Both the position numbers and the translations under genes were made by a program. A DNA stretch of 64,000 nt from Metabacillus dongyingensis (GTDB taxonomy: Bacteria > Bacillota > Bacilli > Bacillales > Bacillaceae): the NCBI RefSeq assembly GCF_019933155.2, contig NZ_OK052578.1, positions 298,159-362,158 on the forward strand. The letters are read 5' to 3'. Below the pieces are notes generated by a model. The model was not told the DNA's origin, made no database searches, and saw only the letters and a list, made by a program, of their open reading frames with translations. Below, in pieces: positions 54,254 through 63,054 of the stretch (position 1 is its first letter; every line of letters begins with the position of its first letter).

Positions 54254-54850
54254 GTGCTGGATTCTTATGCGCGCCATACCGTTCAACCAGTAATTGATAA
54301 AGGCGCAAAAATATTCCAATCTTTCAGTTTATCTGCCAATACGATTTCTTGGATCGCTATGTTGTTGGGGGTAGGAAGCGGGATTTTATTTATTCTGGGG
54401 TTTCCCATAGCCTCCGTTTTAACCCTTTGGATATCAGGATATCTAGATGCTGTGGACGGCACGCTTGCCAGAATGACAAAGCCCTCTAAATGGGGAAATA
54501 TTTTGGATGTCACGTTCGATCGGGTCGTTGAAGGGACAATGATTATTGCGCTTTTATTCGTCCATCCTGACGCTTATTTGCCGATTGTTCTAGATTTAGC
54601 AGCCATTCTTATTACGGTTACAGCGTTTCTCGTAACGGGCAATGTTATTACCAATATAGGAGAAAAAGGGTTCCATTATAACCCTGGGATCTTGGAACGT
54701 ACGGAAGCGTTTCTGTTTTTTTCTTTGATGATGCTATTTCCAGGTGCGCTCTATGAGTTGGCATGGCTATTTTTTGTGCTCCTCCTTATCACCATAATTA
54801 AGCATCTTAGAGATGTGTATGTGTGGCTTCAAAATAACTATGTGGATTAA
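54254..54850 (+). CDS. CDP-alcohol phosphatidyltransferase family protein, YnjF-like
   Basis: The 198-residue membrane enzyme has the CDP-alcohol phosphotransferase motif: DGTLARMTKPSKWGNILDVT followed by the second aspartate (pattern DG..AR...G...D...D) and several membrane helices. It joins a CDP-linked lipid group to an alcohol, making a phospholipid or similar product. GTG start 4 bases after the ATPase stop. It is last in the block, at the position of ynjF in E. coli, which suggests that the importer feeds an alcohol or polar head group to this enzyme. Confidence 0.9.
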   Translation: MLDSYARHTVQPVIDKGAKIFQSFSLSANTISWIAMLLGVGSGILFILGFPIASVLTLWISGYLDAVDGTLARMTKPSKWGNILDVTFDRVVEGTMIIALLFVHPDAYLPIVLDLAAILITVTAFLVTGNVITNIGEKGFHYNPGILERTEAFLFFSLMMLFPGALYELAWLFFVLLLITIIKHLRDVYVWLQNNYVD

Positions 54851-54852
54851 AT

Positions 54853-54897
54853 ATGAGAACGATCAGTAAGAAATAATACTTTACCGAACGTTCTCAT
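54853..54897. terminator. Hairpin after the ynj-like operon
   Basis: ATGAGAACG (54853-54861) pairs with CGTTCTCAT (54889-54897) around a 27-base loop. There is no clear T run. It may be a terminator or a binding site; the right arm contains GAACGTTC. Confidence 0.5.
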
Positions 54898-55182
54898 TAT
54901 GTTTGCGAACTTAGTGAATTATTCTTACAATATTTTCAAGCTTTCATTTATTGAAGTAGATGTAATTGGTAAAAGGTTAGACTCCTAATTACAGATCTAA
55001 GGATTGCTACTTTTAGTGAACAAGAGAATTCTAAGATGGTAAGGAACATCTCAGAAAAAAATATTTTTTCCGCGAAAGGATATTACTTGCTAAAACTTCT
55101 TTTCTGCGGCTAAACAGAAATTCTCTCTACTATGCTGCCAATAAGTGCCGAGAAGTTACTTGATTAGCACCTGCCTCCGTTT

Positions 55183-56142
55183 TTATTTATGTGACCAATT
55201 AGATACAGGTGGTTCATTAAACCAATTTTTCCTAATTAATAACTTCAGCCCTTTCTCTGAGTAGTCTTCAACCATCTTGATTAGTTCCTTTAAAGATTCT
55301 ATATGATCCTTTTTATAACTGGATACCACTGCATTTTGTAGATTGCTTATACCTACTGGATTGAGGAACATTATTAAGTTTGCCATTAATTTATCTGAAA
55401 AAGGTGATTCCTGTACTTTATTAACGTGAGCCTCTAGTCCGGTTGTAGTTGGAATTCCATTTTCTCTATAGATATCGGATAAAGAGGCTGATTGATGAAA
55501 TGCTAACTTTTTCCCTTCTAGTATAAATTTCTTTGTGTCCATATCCTCTGCAACTTCAGAAAAACCGATACATAGAGCAACTCCAACATTGTTACATTGA
55601 AGGGAACTGAACATATTTGCCAATTCTACCGCATTAAGTGGCCGTTTCTGAGTTGATGCAACTTTGAATAGTTTCCCATCCCTTTCATCTGCTTTTTTGT
55701 AAGAGAAGGAATTATTTTGTAATAAATCTTTATCATTAAGCAATTTTAATAAAGAAAAGTCTATTTGAATTACATCATTGAGTAGTTTTTTATAAAAATT
55801 TTTAACTTTATAATCTGTTAATTCAACATATTGAACTGCAAGCGCTCGCAATCCATTACTCGTTATATGCTTTAAGATTTCTATAATTAATTGGTCTGAA
55901 AATAGCTTTGTTGTTGAACTATATATATCATCTTCCCTGAAGAACGGTGTATCTTTATAACCTTCTTCAGACAATAATTGAGTTGCCTCTTGTTCTTGAT
56001 ATGTAGAGATTTCATATATTTCATTTAAAATATTCCTTAAATCAGTATCCTCAGAAGTTTCACTAAGATATTTTAATAATAAATTGATCATGTTTGAACT
56101 TGATTGTAAGTACCAAAGGAAACCTAATTCATTTACGTTCAT
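55183..56142 (-). CDS. DUF3231 family protein
   Basis: The 319-residue protein consists of two helical repeats; the conserved endings are LLSEEGYKDTPFF (about 57-70) and the final LLIRKNWFNEPPVSNWSHK, the normal 'NGW..QPP' end of this Bacillus family. Both halves are four-helix-bundle-like. The function is unknown, but the family is almost confined to spore formers. TTAGGGGGGA precedes the ATG. It stands alone. Confidence 0.88.
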   Translation of the reverse strand: MNVNELGFLWYLQSSSNMINLLLKYLSETSEDTDLRNILNEIYEISTYQEQEATQLLSEEGYKDTPFFREDDIYSSTTKLFSDQLIIEILKHITSNGLRALAVQYVELTDYKVKNFYKKLLNDVIQIDFSLLKLLNDKDLLQNNSFSYKKADERDGKLFKVASTQKRPLNAVELANMFSSLQCNNVGVALCIGFSEVAEDMDTKKFILEGKKLAFHQSASLSDIYRENGIPTTTGLEAHVNKVQESPFSDKLMANLIMFLNPVGISNLQNAVVSSYKKDHIESLKELIKMVEDYSEKGLKLLIRKNWFNEPPVSNWSHK

Positions 56143-56346
56143 TTTTATCCCCCCTAAAGATCCAACTTCTTTATTAAGTTTGTCAATAAAATTCTTGATT
56201 ATTCATGAATCAGTAATTCTTCCTAAATACACATAGAGTTTCCGTGTAAAGGATTGAACCTTCAGTACAATATTTTATTCTTTTAATTTCCACTTCTCAA
56301 ACATAGTATTAAGCTTAATGTAAAACCAGTGAATTAGGAGGTACGT

Positions 56347-56490
56347 ATAAATAACTATCATCTTCTCGAGATTGAGTTTGATTATAATGGACAAAAACAG
56401 ATAGTCACACCAATTCTTCTTCAAGATGAGAGAGATATAATTCTCATCGACTGTTGGTTCTGCGATATGAGAGTGAATTCAATAGAATGA
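56347..56490 (+). pseudogene. MBL-fold hydrolase N-terminal remnant with lost start codon
   Basis: AGGAGG is followed by ATA where ATG is expected. The frame then reads NNYHLLEIEFDYNGQKQIVT and PILLQDERDIILIDC, the first strands of a metallo-beta-lactamase fold protein, before stopping after CDMRVNSIE. The HxHxDH region is missing. Confidence 0.65.
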
Positions 56491-56747
56491 TAAAAAGAGT
56501 CCCATGACTTTCGCATGAGCACATTTAAAAAGAATGGAAGAGATGAGTGAGTGATTGATATTGAAACATTATGACTTTTCTGAAAAAATGCGAAGAGTTT
56601 TTTGTATTGAATAATAATTAGATTTTCAGAATTTAAATGAATTTAAATTGGTAAAGCCTTTAGATAGCAATGTTTAACGAAGGTATTATAAAATAATTAA
56701 TAGTTTTAAATTATTAAAAAATATGAATATATTTACTGGGTGATGAA

Positions 56748-57749
56748 ATGAAATTTAAACGTTGGTTTTATCTTTTTTTATTTCTACTTTTTATGATCAA
56801 TCTCTTCTTTATGCTAATTTACGGAAAAAAAACATTTGAAGCACAGGATCCGGTAAAACCACCTCATCGATATGACTATCATTTCGCTTTAATATCGGAA
56901 GAAATAGACAATGAATACTGGAGGATAATAGAAAAAGGAGCGAGAGATGCAGCTGAAAAATACAACGTTTATTTGGAATATCTAGGCCCTAAACAGGCTG
57001 ACAACATTGAACAGTTAAAGTTTATGGATAAGACTATTACTGGTAAGGTAGATGGAATCATCATTCAAGGGATTGCTCATTCGTATTTTTACCAGCTCAC
57101 AAACAAAGCATTTGAACGGGGGATAGAGATTGTGACTGTTGATACGGATGTCGCTGACAGTGAGCGGAAGGCATTTGTCGGTTCAGATAATTATATGGCA
57201 GGAGTACAGGCAGGGAGCGCTATGATCGACGACACAAAGGGAGATCAATATGTTGGAATTGTAACCGGAAGATTGGATGCTTTGAACCAACAGCTTCGTA
57301 TAAAAGGGTTCAAGGATGCAATTAAAAAGGAAAACCGTATAAAACTGGTTGATATTGAAGTATCCAATATTACAAAGAGCGGAGCACTTCAAGCTACATA
57401 TGATTTATTGAAGAAGCACCCTCATATAAATGCTTTTTATGGGACTAGTGCTCTTGATGGTTCTGGGATTGCCCAAGTGGTCAATCAGTTTAAATTAAAG
57501 CAGAGGACGTATATTATTGGTTTTGATATTTTGCCGCAAACACTTCATCTATTGGAAGAAGGCTCTATAGATGCATCAGTTGTCCAATACCCATATGAAA
57601 TGGGATATCAATCAGTTGAAGCATTGCTTCAGTTAAAAACTGGAGATGAAAGTAAAACACTACATCATACCCTGACTCGGGTAATCCATCGTAACGACAT
57701 TCAAGACTTCTATGAGAAGGGAACTGTATATGAAAACCATACGAAGTAA
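56748..57749 (+). CDS. Membrane-anchored sugar-binding protein (Peripla_BP_4 type)
   Basis: The 333-residue protein has an uncleaved N-terminal helix (FYLFLFLLFMINLFFMLIYG) without a lipobox cysteine, then a complete ribose/galactose-type binding fold (VDGIIIQGIAHSYF, VDTDVADSERKAFVGSDNYM, GFDILPQTLHLLEEGSIDAS). It overlaps the histidine kinase gene by 20 bases. This points to a ligand-sensing co-receptor for the kinase rather than an importer subunit; similar triads occur in Bacilli. GGTGATGA precedes the ATG. Confidence 0.88.
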   Translation: MKFKRWFYLFLFLLFMINLFFMLIYGKKTFEAQDPVKPPHRYDYHFALISEEIDNEYWRIIEKGARDAAEKYNVYLEYLGPKQADNIEQLKFMDKTITGKVDGIIIQGIAHSYFYQLTNKAFERGIEIVTVDTDVADSERKAFVGSDNYMAGVQAGSAMIDDTKGDQYVGIVTGRLDALNQQLRIKGFKDAIKKENRIKLVDIEVSNITKSGALQATYDLLKKHPHINAFYGTSALDGSGIAQVVNQFKLKQRTYIIGFDILPQTLHLLEEGSIDASVVQYPYEMGYQSVEALLQLKTGDESKTLHHTLTRVIHRNDIQDFYEKGTVYENHTK

Positions 57750-59178
57750 GCTGCTCCTTTCATTTTTTGCCTTTGTTGTTTTATTTAATGTAGTGTCTGT
57801 TTCTATTTATTTTAGCAGTCGAACTTTCTTGTTAGAGTATGATGCAAGTTTCGAACGTTTTTTATTAATGAATCAAATTTCGCAAAATTCAAATCTTCTA
57901 TATGAAAAAACCAATGCTTATGTGGTTGAGAAAAATCAAACTTCCATTCAGGAGTTTCATAAGGTGCGCCATTTATTAGAAAATAGCATAATAGAACTGG
58001 AGACGAATAAAAATAGCCTAGACCCCATCCAACTCCAGAAATATATCAATACCATCAAGAATTTTGTATTAGAATGTGAGATGACGGTCGGATTTGTCAT
58101 TCGTGATGACATTGTCCAATATACGAAACATCTGAGAGAAGCACGAAAGACTTCAACTTATTTACAAGAGACGACTATGTCTCTAATTGATTTAGAGTTA
58201 ACAGACTATCAATCTTTCTTTGCAGGAATGGAACAGCGAAATGAATCATTCAAGTGGTTTACCTTTTTTCTGTTTAATACTACGGTCTTACTGGCCATTT
58301 CTTTTGCAATATGGTTTTCAAAGGGCATTAACCGTCCGATTCAAAGCCTATCTAGAGCAGCCAATGAAATATCTGCTGGAAAGTTTGATGGTCAACCCGT
58401 TCACATTGAATCCAATGATGAGTTAAAGCTCCTCGGAAATACGTTTAATACAATGCGTGACAATATCCGTCAGCACATCATTGAAATGGAAGAGAAATCA
58501 GAGCTTGACAGGTTGTTTAAAGAATTGGAACTAAAGCATCTGCAAAATCAGATTAATCCCCACTTTCTATTTAATACATTGAATACGGTTTCAAGGATGG
58601 CGTATCTCGAAAATGCAGAAGATACATCACATTTGATAGATTCTGTCTCTTCTTTATTACGGTACAGTTTAGGCGATAATAAAAAATCCGTATTGTTAAG
58701 GGCAGAGGTAGATGCCGTCACCGACTATTTTCACATCCAGCAAACCCGATTTGGCGATCGGATTACCTTTCATAAGCATGTAGAGGATCATTGTTTAGAG
58801 ATTGAAATCCCGAGACTGTCCTTACAGCCCCTGGTTGAAAACTCCTTCATTCATGGGGTGGAGGGTAAAGAAGAAGGAGGGGAAATATCCCTTCACGTAT
58901 ATAAAGAGGAACAGAACACAGTTGTAGAGATAAGGGACAATGGCGCAGGGATGTCAGGGGAACAGATTAATTCTTTGTTAACCTTTTCATCCAGTGAATA
59001 TCAACTTCCGCACGTAGGTCATTCTACAGGTATCGGTCTAATAAATGTGATTCGACGGCTTCAGCTGTTTTATCGATACGACCATGTTATAGAGATCTTA
59101 TCAGCACCTGGGAAAGGAACATCTATAAAATTACTGTTGCCAAAGGAGGGGAAGTTATATGAACGTAGTGATCGCTGA
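57730..59178 (+). CDS. YesM/LytS-type sensor histidine kinase
   Basis: The 482-residue kinase has a first membrane helix (about 8-30), an extracellular helical sensor region, a second helix (about 182-202), a HAMP linker, the His_kinase motif with LKHLQNQINPHFLFNTLNTV (phosphate-accepting histidine), and a HATPase_c domain with PLVENSFIHG, DNGAGM and GTGIGL-like STGIGLINV. ATG 57730 is used, following GAAGGGAA inside the binding-protein gene. It is coupled to the response regulator by a 20-base overlap. Confidence 0.93.
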   Translation: MKTIRSKLLLSFFAFVVLFNVVSVSIYFSSRTFLLEYDASFERFLLMNQISQNSNLLYEKTNAYVVEKNQTSIQEFHKVRHLLENSIIELETNKNSLDPIQLQKYINTIKNFVLECEMTVGFVIRDDIVQYTKHLREARKTSTYLQETTMSLIDLELTDYQSFFAGMEQRNESFKWFTFFLFNTTVLLAISFAIWFSKGINRPIQSLSRAANEISAGKFDGQPVHIESNDELKLLGNTFNTMRDNIRQHIIEMEEKSELDRLFKELELKHLQNQINPHFLFNTLNTVSRMAYLENAEDTSHLIDSVSSLLRYSLGDNKKSVLLRAEVDAVTDYFHIQQTRFGDRITFHKHVEDHCLEIEIPRLSLQPLVENSFIHGVEGKEEGGEISLHVYKEEQNTVVEIRDNGAGMSGEQINSLLTFSSSEYQLPHVGHSTGIGLINVIRRLQLFYRYDHVIEILSAPGKGTSIKLLLPKEGKLYERSDR

Positions 59179-60574
59179 TGATGAAATGCTGGAACGTAAG
59201 GCTATGAGAATGTTTCTAGAAAAAAATTTCAGTGATATTAAAGTGGCAGGAGAGGCTTCAAACGGGAGGGAGGCAATTGAATTAGCAGAGCTTCTTCAAC
59301 CTGATTTTATGTTAATGGACATTAAAATGCCAGGGATTGATGGAATTGAGGCCATTCGCCAGATTCGGAAAAGGAAAGTGGAAATCAAATTCATCTTGGT
59401 TTCGGCTTATGATTCTTTTGAATATGCAAAAGAGGCAATGAAAGAGGGCGTCAAAGAATATATCTTGAAGCCGGGAAAGAAAGAAGAAACGATGGAAGCG
59501 ATATCAAGAGTCTGTGAAGAAATAATAAACGAGAGAGCAGTCTCACACCAAAAAGAAGAGTATATGTATTTTGCTCAGGAAAACTTCCTTTTAAAGATTC
59601 TGCAATATGATGTGAGAGAGGAATTGCTGACACAGCAAAGGCAACTGTATCCGGACATGCAAAGCGGTTTTTTCTTTGTCGCAGATCTAGGAGATTGTGG
59701 GGTTGACGATTTATTTTTGCAGTTGCTGAAACGGTATTCCCCGTATCCGTATATTACTGTTTACTATGGCCAAAAGTATGTAACCCTATTTATTAGTACA
59801 AAAGAGCATCCCAAGATGGAAGCGCTCGTTTTAGCGAAGAAAATCGTATCCGCTATCACAACAAGGATCTGGATCGGCATAGGTTATCCTTATTCAAAAG
59901 TGGAGCAACTTCCCTATTCATATCAGGAGGCGTTACAAACTCTTCGGGCATTGAAAAAAGACAACCGGACTCTATATTGTCTTCCTTTTGCTAAGAAAGA
60001 AGAGTTAATTGAGGAATTAGAAGAATTATTTTTCTGTGTTTTTCAGGGGGAAATACCATCAGCCCTTTCAATTGTTCAACAGCTTCTAGAAAAAATGGAA
60101 CAGAACGAGTTGTATATAAAAATCAGAGAAAGGCTTGTAATGGAAGGCATTTCGATATCGCTCCATCAACTTTCTTTTCCGCAAACAGAAGTCGAATGGA
60201 AGGAATTTATACAAAATCTCTGTATGAAGGTATTGGAGTTTTATCATTCAAATAATCCAATTGAAAAAGCAAAAAAATATATTGATTTGTACTACCAAGA
60301 ACCAATCACCCTGGAACAGGTTGCTGATCATGTAAAACTAAGTCCCACCTATTTTACAAAGCTTTTTAAGGAAACATCCCAAACGACATTTATAGATTAT
60401 CTCACTGAGGCTCGACTTGCCAAAGCAAGACAATTATTAAATGAAAATACATATAGTTTGAAAGAGATAAGCCACATGATTGGCTACAAGGATCCAAACT
60501 ATTTTAGCAGGGTATTTAAAAAACACTACCTGATTTCGCCGAAGCAATTTAATAAGCAGCATTCTGGTGACTGA
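59159..60574 (+). CDS. YesN-type response regulator with AraC DNA-binding domain
   Basis: The 471-residue protein has a receiver domain (1-125) with phospho-acceptor Asp54 in MLMDIKMPG, a middle region, and an AraC helix-turn-helix (about 370-470; LEQVADHVKLSPTYFTKLFK, ISHMIGYKDPNYFSRVFKKH). AAAGGAGGGG precedes the ATG. It should activate the sugar importer operon immediately downstream, whose promoter has a good -10 but a weak -35. Confidence 0.94.
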   Translation: MNVVIADDEMLERKAMRMFLEKNFSDIKVAGEASNGREAIELAELLQPDFMLMDIKMPGIDGIEAIRQIRKRKVEIKFILVSAYDSFEYAKEAMKEGVKEYILKPGKKEETMEAISRVCEEIINERAVSHQKEEYMYFAQENFLLKILQYDVREELLTQQRQLYPDMQSGFFFVADLGDCGVDDLFLQLLKRYSPYPYITVYYGQKYVTLFISTKEHPKMEALVLAKKIVSAITTRIWIGIGYPYSKVEQLPYSYQEALQTLRALKKDNRTLYCLPFAKKEELIEELEELFFCVFQGEIPSALSIVQQLLEKMEQNELYIKIRERLVMEGISISLHQLSFPQTEVEWKEFIQNLCMKVLEFYHSNNPIEKAKKYIDLYYQEPITLEQVADHVKLSPTYFTKLFKETSQTTFIDYLTEARLAKARQLLNENTYSLKEISHMIGYKDPNYFSRVFKKHYLISPKQFNKQHSGD

Positions 60575-60649
60575 AGCAGAAGGTAGCGGAGTATTTAAGT
60601 TAGGGGGTTCAGACCTCAAAAAAGTACAGAAAATCATAATAAAATGCAG

Positions 60650-60682
60650 AAGATTCTATCTATATTAGCTAGAATCTTTTTT
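60650..60682 (+). terminator. Terminator after the response-regulator gene
   Basis: AAGATTCTA (60650-60658) pairs with TAGAATCTT (60670-60678), followed by TTTT. It abuts the -10 of the next promoter. Confidence 0.75.
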
Positions 60683-60706
60683 ATAATGTAACTGTAAACG
60701 TTTTCA
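60682..60706 (+). promoter_or_regulatory. Promoter -10 with a perfect CcpA cre site
   Basis: TATAAT (60682-60687) lies 5 bases before TGTAAACGTTTTCA (60693-60706), which fits the cre consensus TGWAARCGNTNWCA at every position. Its place at or just after the start of transcription predicts catabolite repression. No consensus -35 is seen, so an activator such as the upstream response regulator is likely needed. Confidence 0.8.
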
Positions 60707-60729
60707 TTTAAACAAAGGGGGAATAAAGC

Positions 60730-62007
60730 TTGAAAAAGAGGATATGGTTATCTATATTATTGGCGTTTTCTTTGATTCTTTCTGCCTGCAGCTCATCAGA
60801 GAGCGCAGGGGATGGCGGAGATAAAAAGCATTCAGAGAAAATGGAAATCTTTAGCTGGTGGACCGGAGCCGGTGAAGAAGATGGATTAAAAGCACTAATT
60901 AAGCTTTTCGAAGAGAAATACCCTGATGTTCCGATTGAAAATGCAGCGGTTGCCGGCGGTGCAGGAACGAATGCGAAAGCGGTCCTGGCAAGCAGGATGC
61001 AAGGAAACGATCCTCCTGCAACCTTCCAGATCCATGGCGGAGCCGAGTTGAATGAAGGTTGGGTAAAGGCGGACAAAATGGAACCGATCGATGATCTATA
61101 CGAAAAAGAAGGATTAAAGGACAAGTTTCCGCAAGATTTAATAGATATGGTAAGCAAGGATGGAAAGATTTACTCCGTTCCTGTTAATATTCATCGCGGA
61201 AATGTTCTATGGTACAACAAAAAGGTATTTGAAGAAAATGGTCTCCAAGCCCCGACAACTTTTGACGAGTTTTTTGAAGTGGCAGATAAGTTAAAAGCAA
61301 AGGGTATCACTCCGCTAGCGCTTGGTGATAAAGAGTCTTGGACTGCTACCCATTTATTTGAAACGGTATTGTTAGGCAAGCTTGGTGCCGAGGAATACAC
61401 CAAACTTTGGAATGGTGAACTTGCACTTGACGACAAAAAAGTAGTCGAGGCTGTTGAAACGTTCAAGAAAATGCTTTCATACATCAACGAAGATCATAGC
61501 TCACGAAACTGGCAAGATGCCTCCCAATTAGTAGCAAATGGAGAAGCAGCTATGAATGTCATGGGCGACTGGGCAAAAGGTTACTTTGTGAATGACTTGA
61601 AGCTCAAAGTCAATGAAGACTTTGGATATATTACAACACCTGAAACAGAAGGGCAATTCATGGTTGTGACTGATACGTTCGGGCTTCCAAAAGGTGTTAA
61701 GAATCCGGAAGATGTAAAGAAATTCCTTGCTGTATTAGGCTCTGTGGAAGGCCAGGACGCCTTTAACCCGTTAAAAGGTTCGATTCCTGCCCGTACGGAT
61801 GCAGACGTTTCTAAATATGATCAGTATGGAAAGGATACGATTGAAGATTTTAAAGAAGCAAAATTAGCTGCAAGCTTGGCCCATGGCTCAGCAGCACCTG
61901 AGGGCTATCTGACCAAGGTCAATCAGGCGGTCAATATTTTTGTGACACAGAAAGATGTGAAGGGGTTTGTGGAAACCCTAACAGCAGCTTCTTCTGAATT
62001 GAAATAA
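60730..62007 (+). CDS. Sugar ABC transporter substrate-binding lipoprotein (CUT1, ExtB family 1)
   Basis: The 425-residue protein begins KKRIWLSILLAFSLILSACS with lipobox LSAC. It has a typical oligosaccharide/carbohydrate-binding fold (EIFSWWTGAGEEDGLKALIK, VNIHRGNVLWYNKKVF, AAMNVMGDWAKGYF). TTG start after AAAGGGGGAATAA. It is first in the importer operon under the cre site. The sugar cannot be named, but the WWTGAGEE start is common in glucose/oligosaccharide-type binding proteins. Confidence 0.92.
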   Translation: MKKRIWLSILLAFSLILSACSSSESAGDGGDKKHSEKMEIFSWWTGAGEEDGLKALIKLFEEKYPDVPIENAAVAGGAGTNAKAVLASRMQGNDPPATFQIHGGAELNEGWVKADKMEPIDDLYEKEGLKDKFPQDLIDMVSKDGKIYSVPVNIHRGNVLWYNKKVFEENGLQAPTTFDEFFEVADKLKAKGITPLALGDKESWTATHLFETVLLGKLGAEEYTKLWNGELALDDKKVVEAVETFKKMLSYINEDHSSRNWQDASQLVANGEAAMNVMGDWAKGYFVNDLKLKVNEDFGYITTPETEGQFMVVTDTFGLPKGVKNPEDVKKFLAVLGSVEGQDAFNPLKGSIPARTDADVSKYDQYGKDTIEDFKEAKLAASLAHGSAAPEGYLTKVNQAVNIFVTQKDVKGFVETLTAASSELK

Positions 62008-62073
62008 CCATCTAAAAGAGGATGAGATTTTTTGCTTCCTCTTTTCTTTTTTCTCATTAAAGGAGGCAGAGGG

Positions 62074-63054
62074 ATGGAGCAGCCCATCATCAAACAAACA
62101 CAAACGACCGGAACGTCCATTGGACTATACAGTAAAAGAAAGAAAAGGCTAACGAAAGATCATCTTTTAGCCATTGCATTTATCTTGCCATCTATTCTTT
62201 TCATTACGGTCTTCGTATACGGATTCATCAGCTGGACGGGTTATGTATCACTCAGTAATTGGAATTCTCTCGTTCCGGATTTCTCATTTGCAGGATTCAA
62301 AAACTATCAGTTTTTATTTAACGATTTCCGTTTTCAGGCTGATTTGCGCAATACTATTGTTTTTACCGTCTTATTCATTGCGGCAATTATAATTATCGGT
62401 CAGTTCCTTGCGGTTTTATTAGATCAAAAAATAAAGGGGGAATCGCTTTTCCGGAATATCTTTTTCTTCCCCATGGCATTATCTTTTGTCGTAACAGGAG
62501 TCGTGTGGCAATGGTTGTTGAATCCTTCGACAGGAGTTAACCTCTTTTTGACAAAAATCGGGCTTGATTCAAAATGGTATACCGATACGAATATATTAGC
62601 CGGATTTAAGTGGGGGAAAATCGAATTCGGTATCCCTGTCGCTATTATTGCTGTAGTCATTGCGGCAGTATGGCAGATGACAGGGTTCTCGGTTGCCATG
62701 TATTTAGCAGGCCTTAGGGGAATTCCTGATGAGATTAGAGAGGCTGCGAGAATGGACGGTGCTACGGAATTTCAAATTTACCGTAATATCATCCTTCCAT
62801 TGCTTCGGCCCATTACGGTAAGTGTTGTCATCATCATGGCCCATATATCGCTGAAAATATTTGACCTGATATATGCAATGACTGGTTCAGGAGCAAACTT
62901 TGTCACCGATGTTCCCGGTGTTTACATGTTTGAGACGACCTTCCGAGGAAACTATTATGCAAATGGTGCAGCGATCGCCATCGTTATGCTTATTTCGGTA
63001 GCTATCTTTATTGTTCCTTATCTGATCTCGAGCAGGAAGGGGGAATCCAAATGA
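62074..63054 (+). CDS. Sugar ABC transporter permease, MalF/UgpA type
   Basis: The 326-residue protein has six helices after a polar N-terminus and the EAA loop EIREAARMDGATEFQIYRNI. ATG 62074 follows AAAGGAGGCAGAGGG and is preferred to the upstream ATG at 62032. It overlaps the next permease gene by four bases (ATGA). Confidence 0.93.
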   Translation: MEQPIIKQTQTTGTSIGLYSKRKKRLTKDHLLAIAFILPSILFITVFVYGFISWTGYVSLSNWNSLVPDFSFAGFKNYQFLFNDFRFQADLRNTIVFTVLFIAAIIIIGQFLAVLLDQKIKGESLFRNIFFFPMALSFVVTGVVWQWLLNPSTGVNLFLTKIGLDSKWYTDTNILAGFKWGKIEFGIPVAIIAVVIAAVWQMTGFSVAMYLAGLRGIPDEIREAARMDGATEFQIYRNIILPLLRPITVSVVIIMAHISLKIFDLIYAMTGSGANFVTDVPGVYMFETTFRGNYYANGAAIAIVMLISVAIFIVPYLISSRKGESK

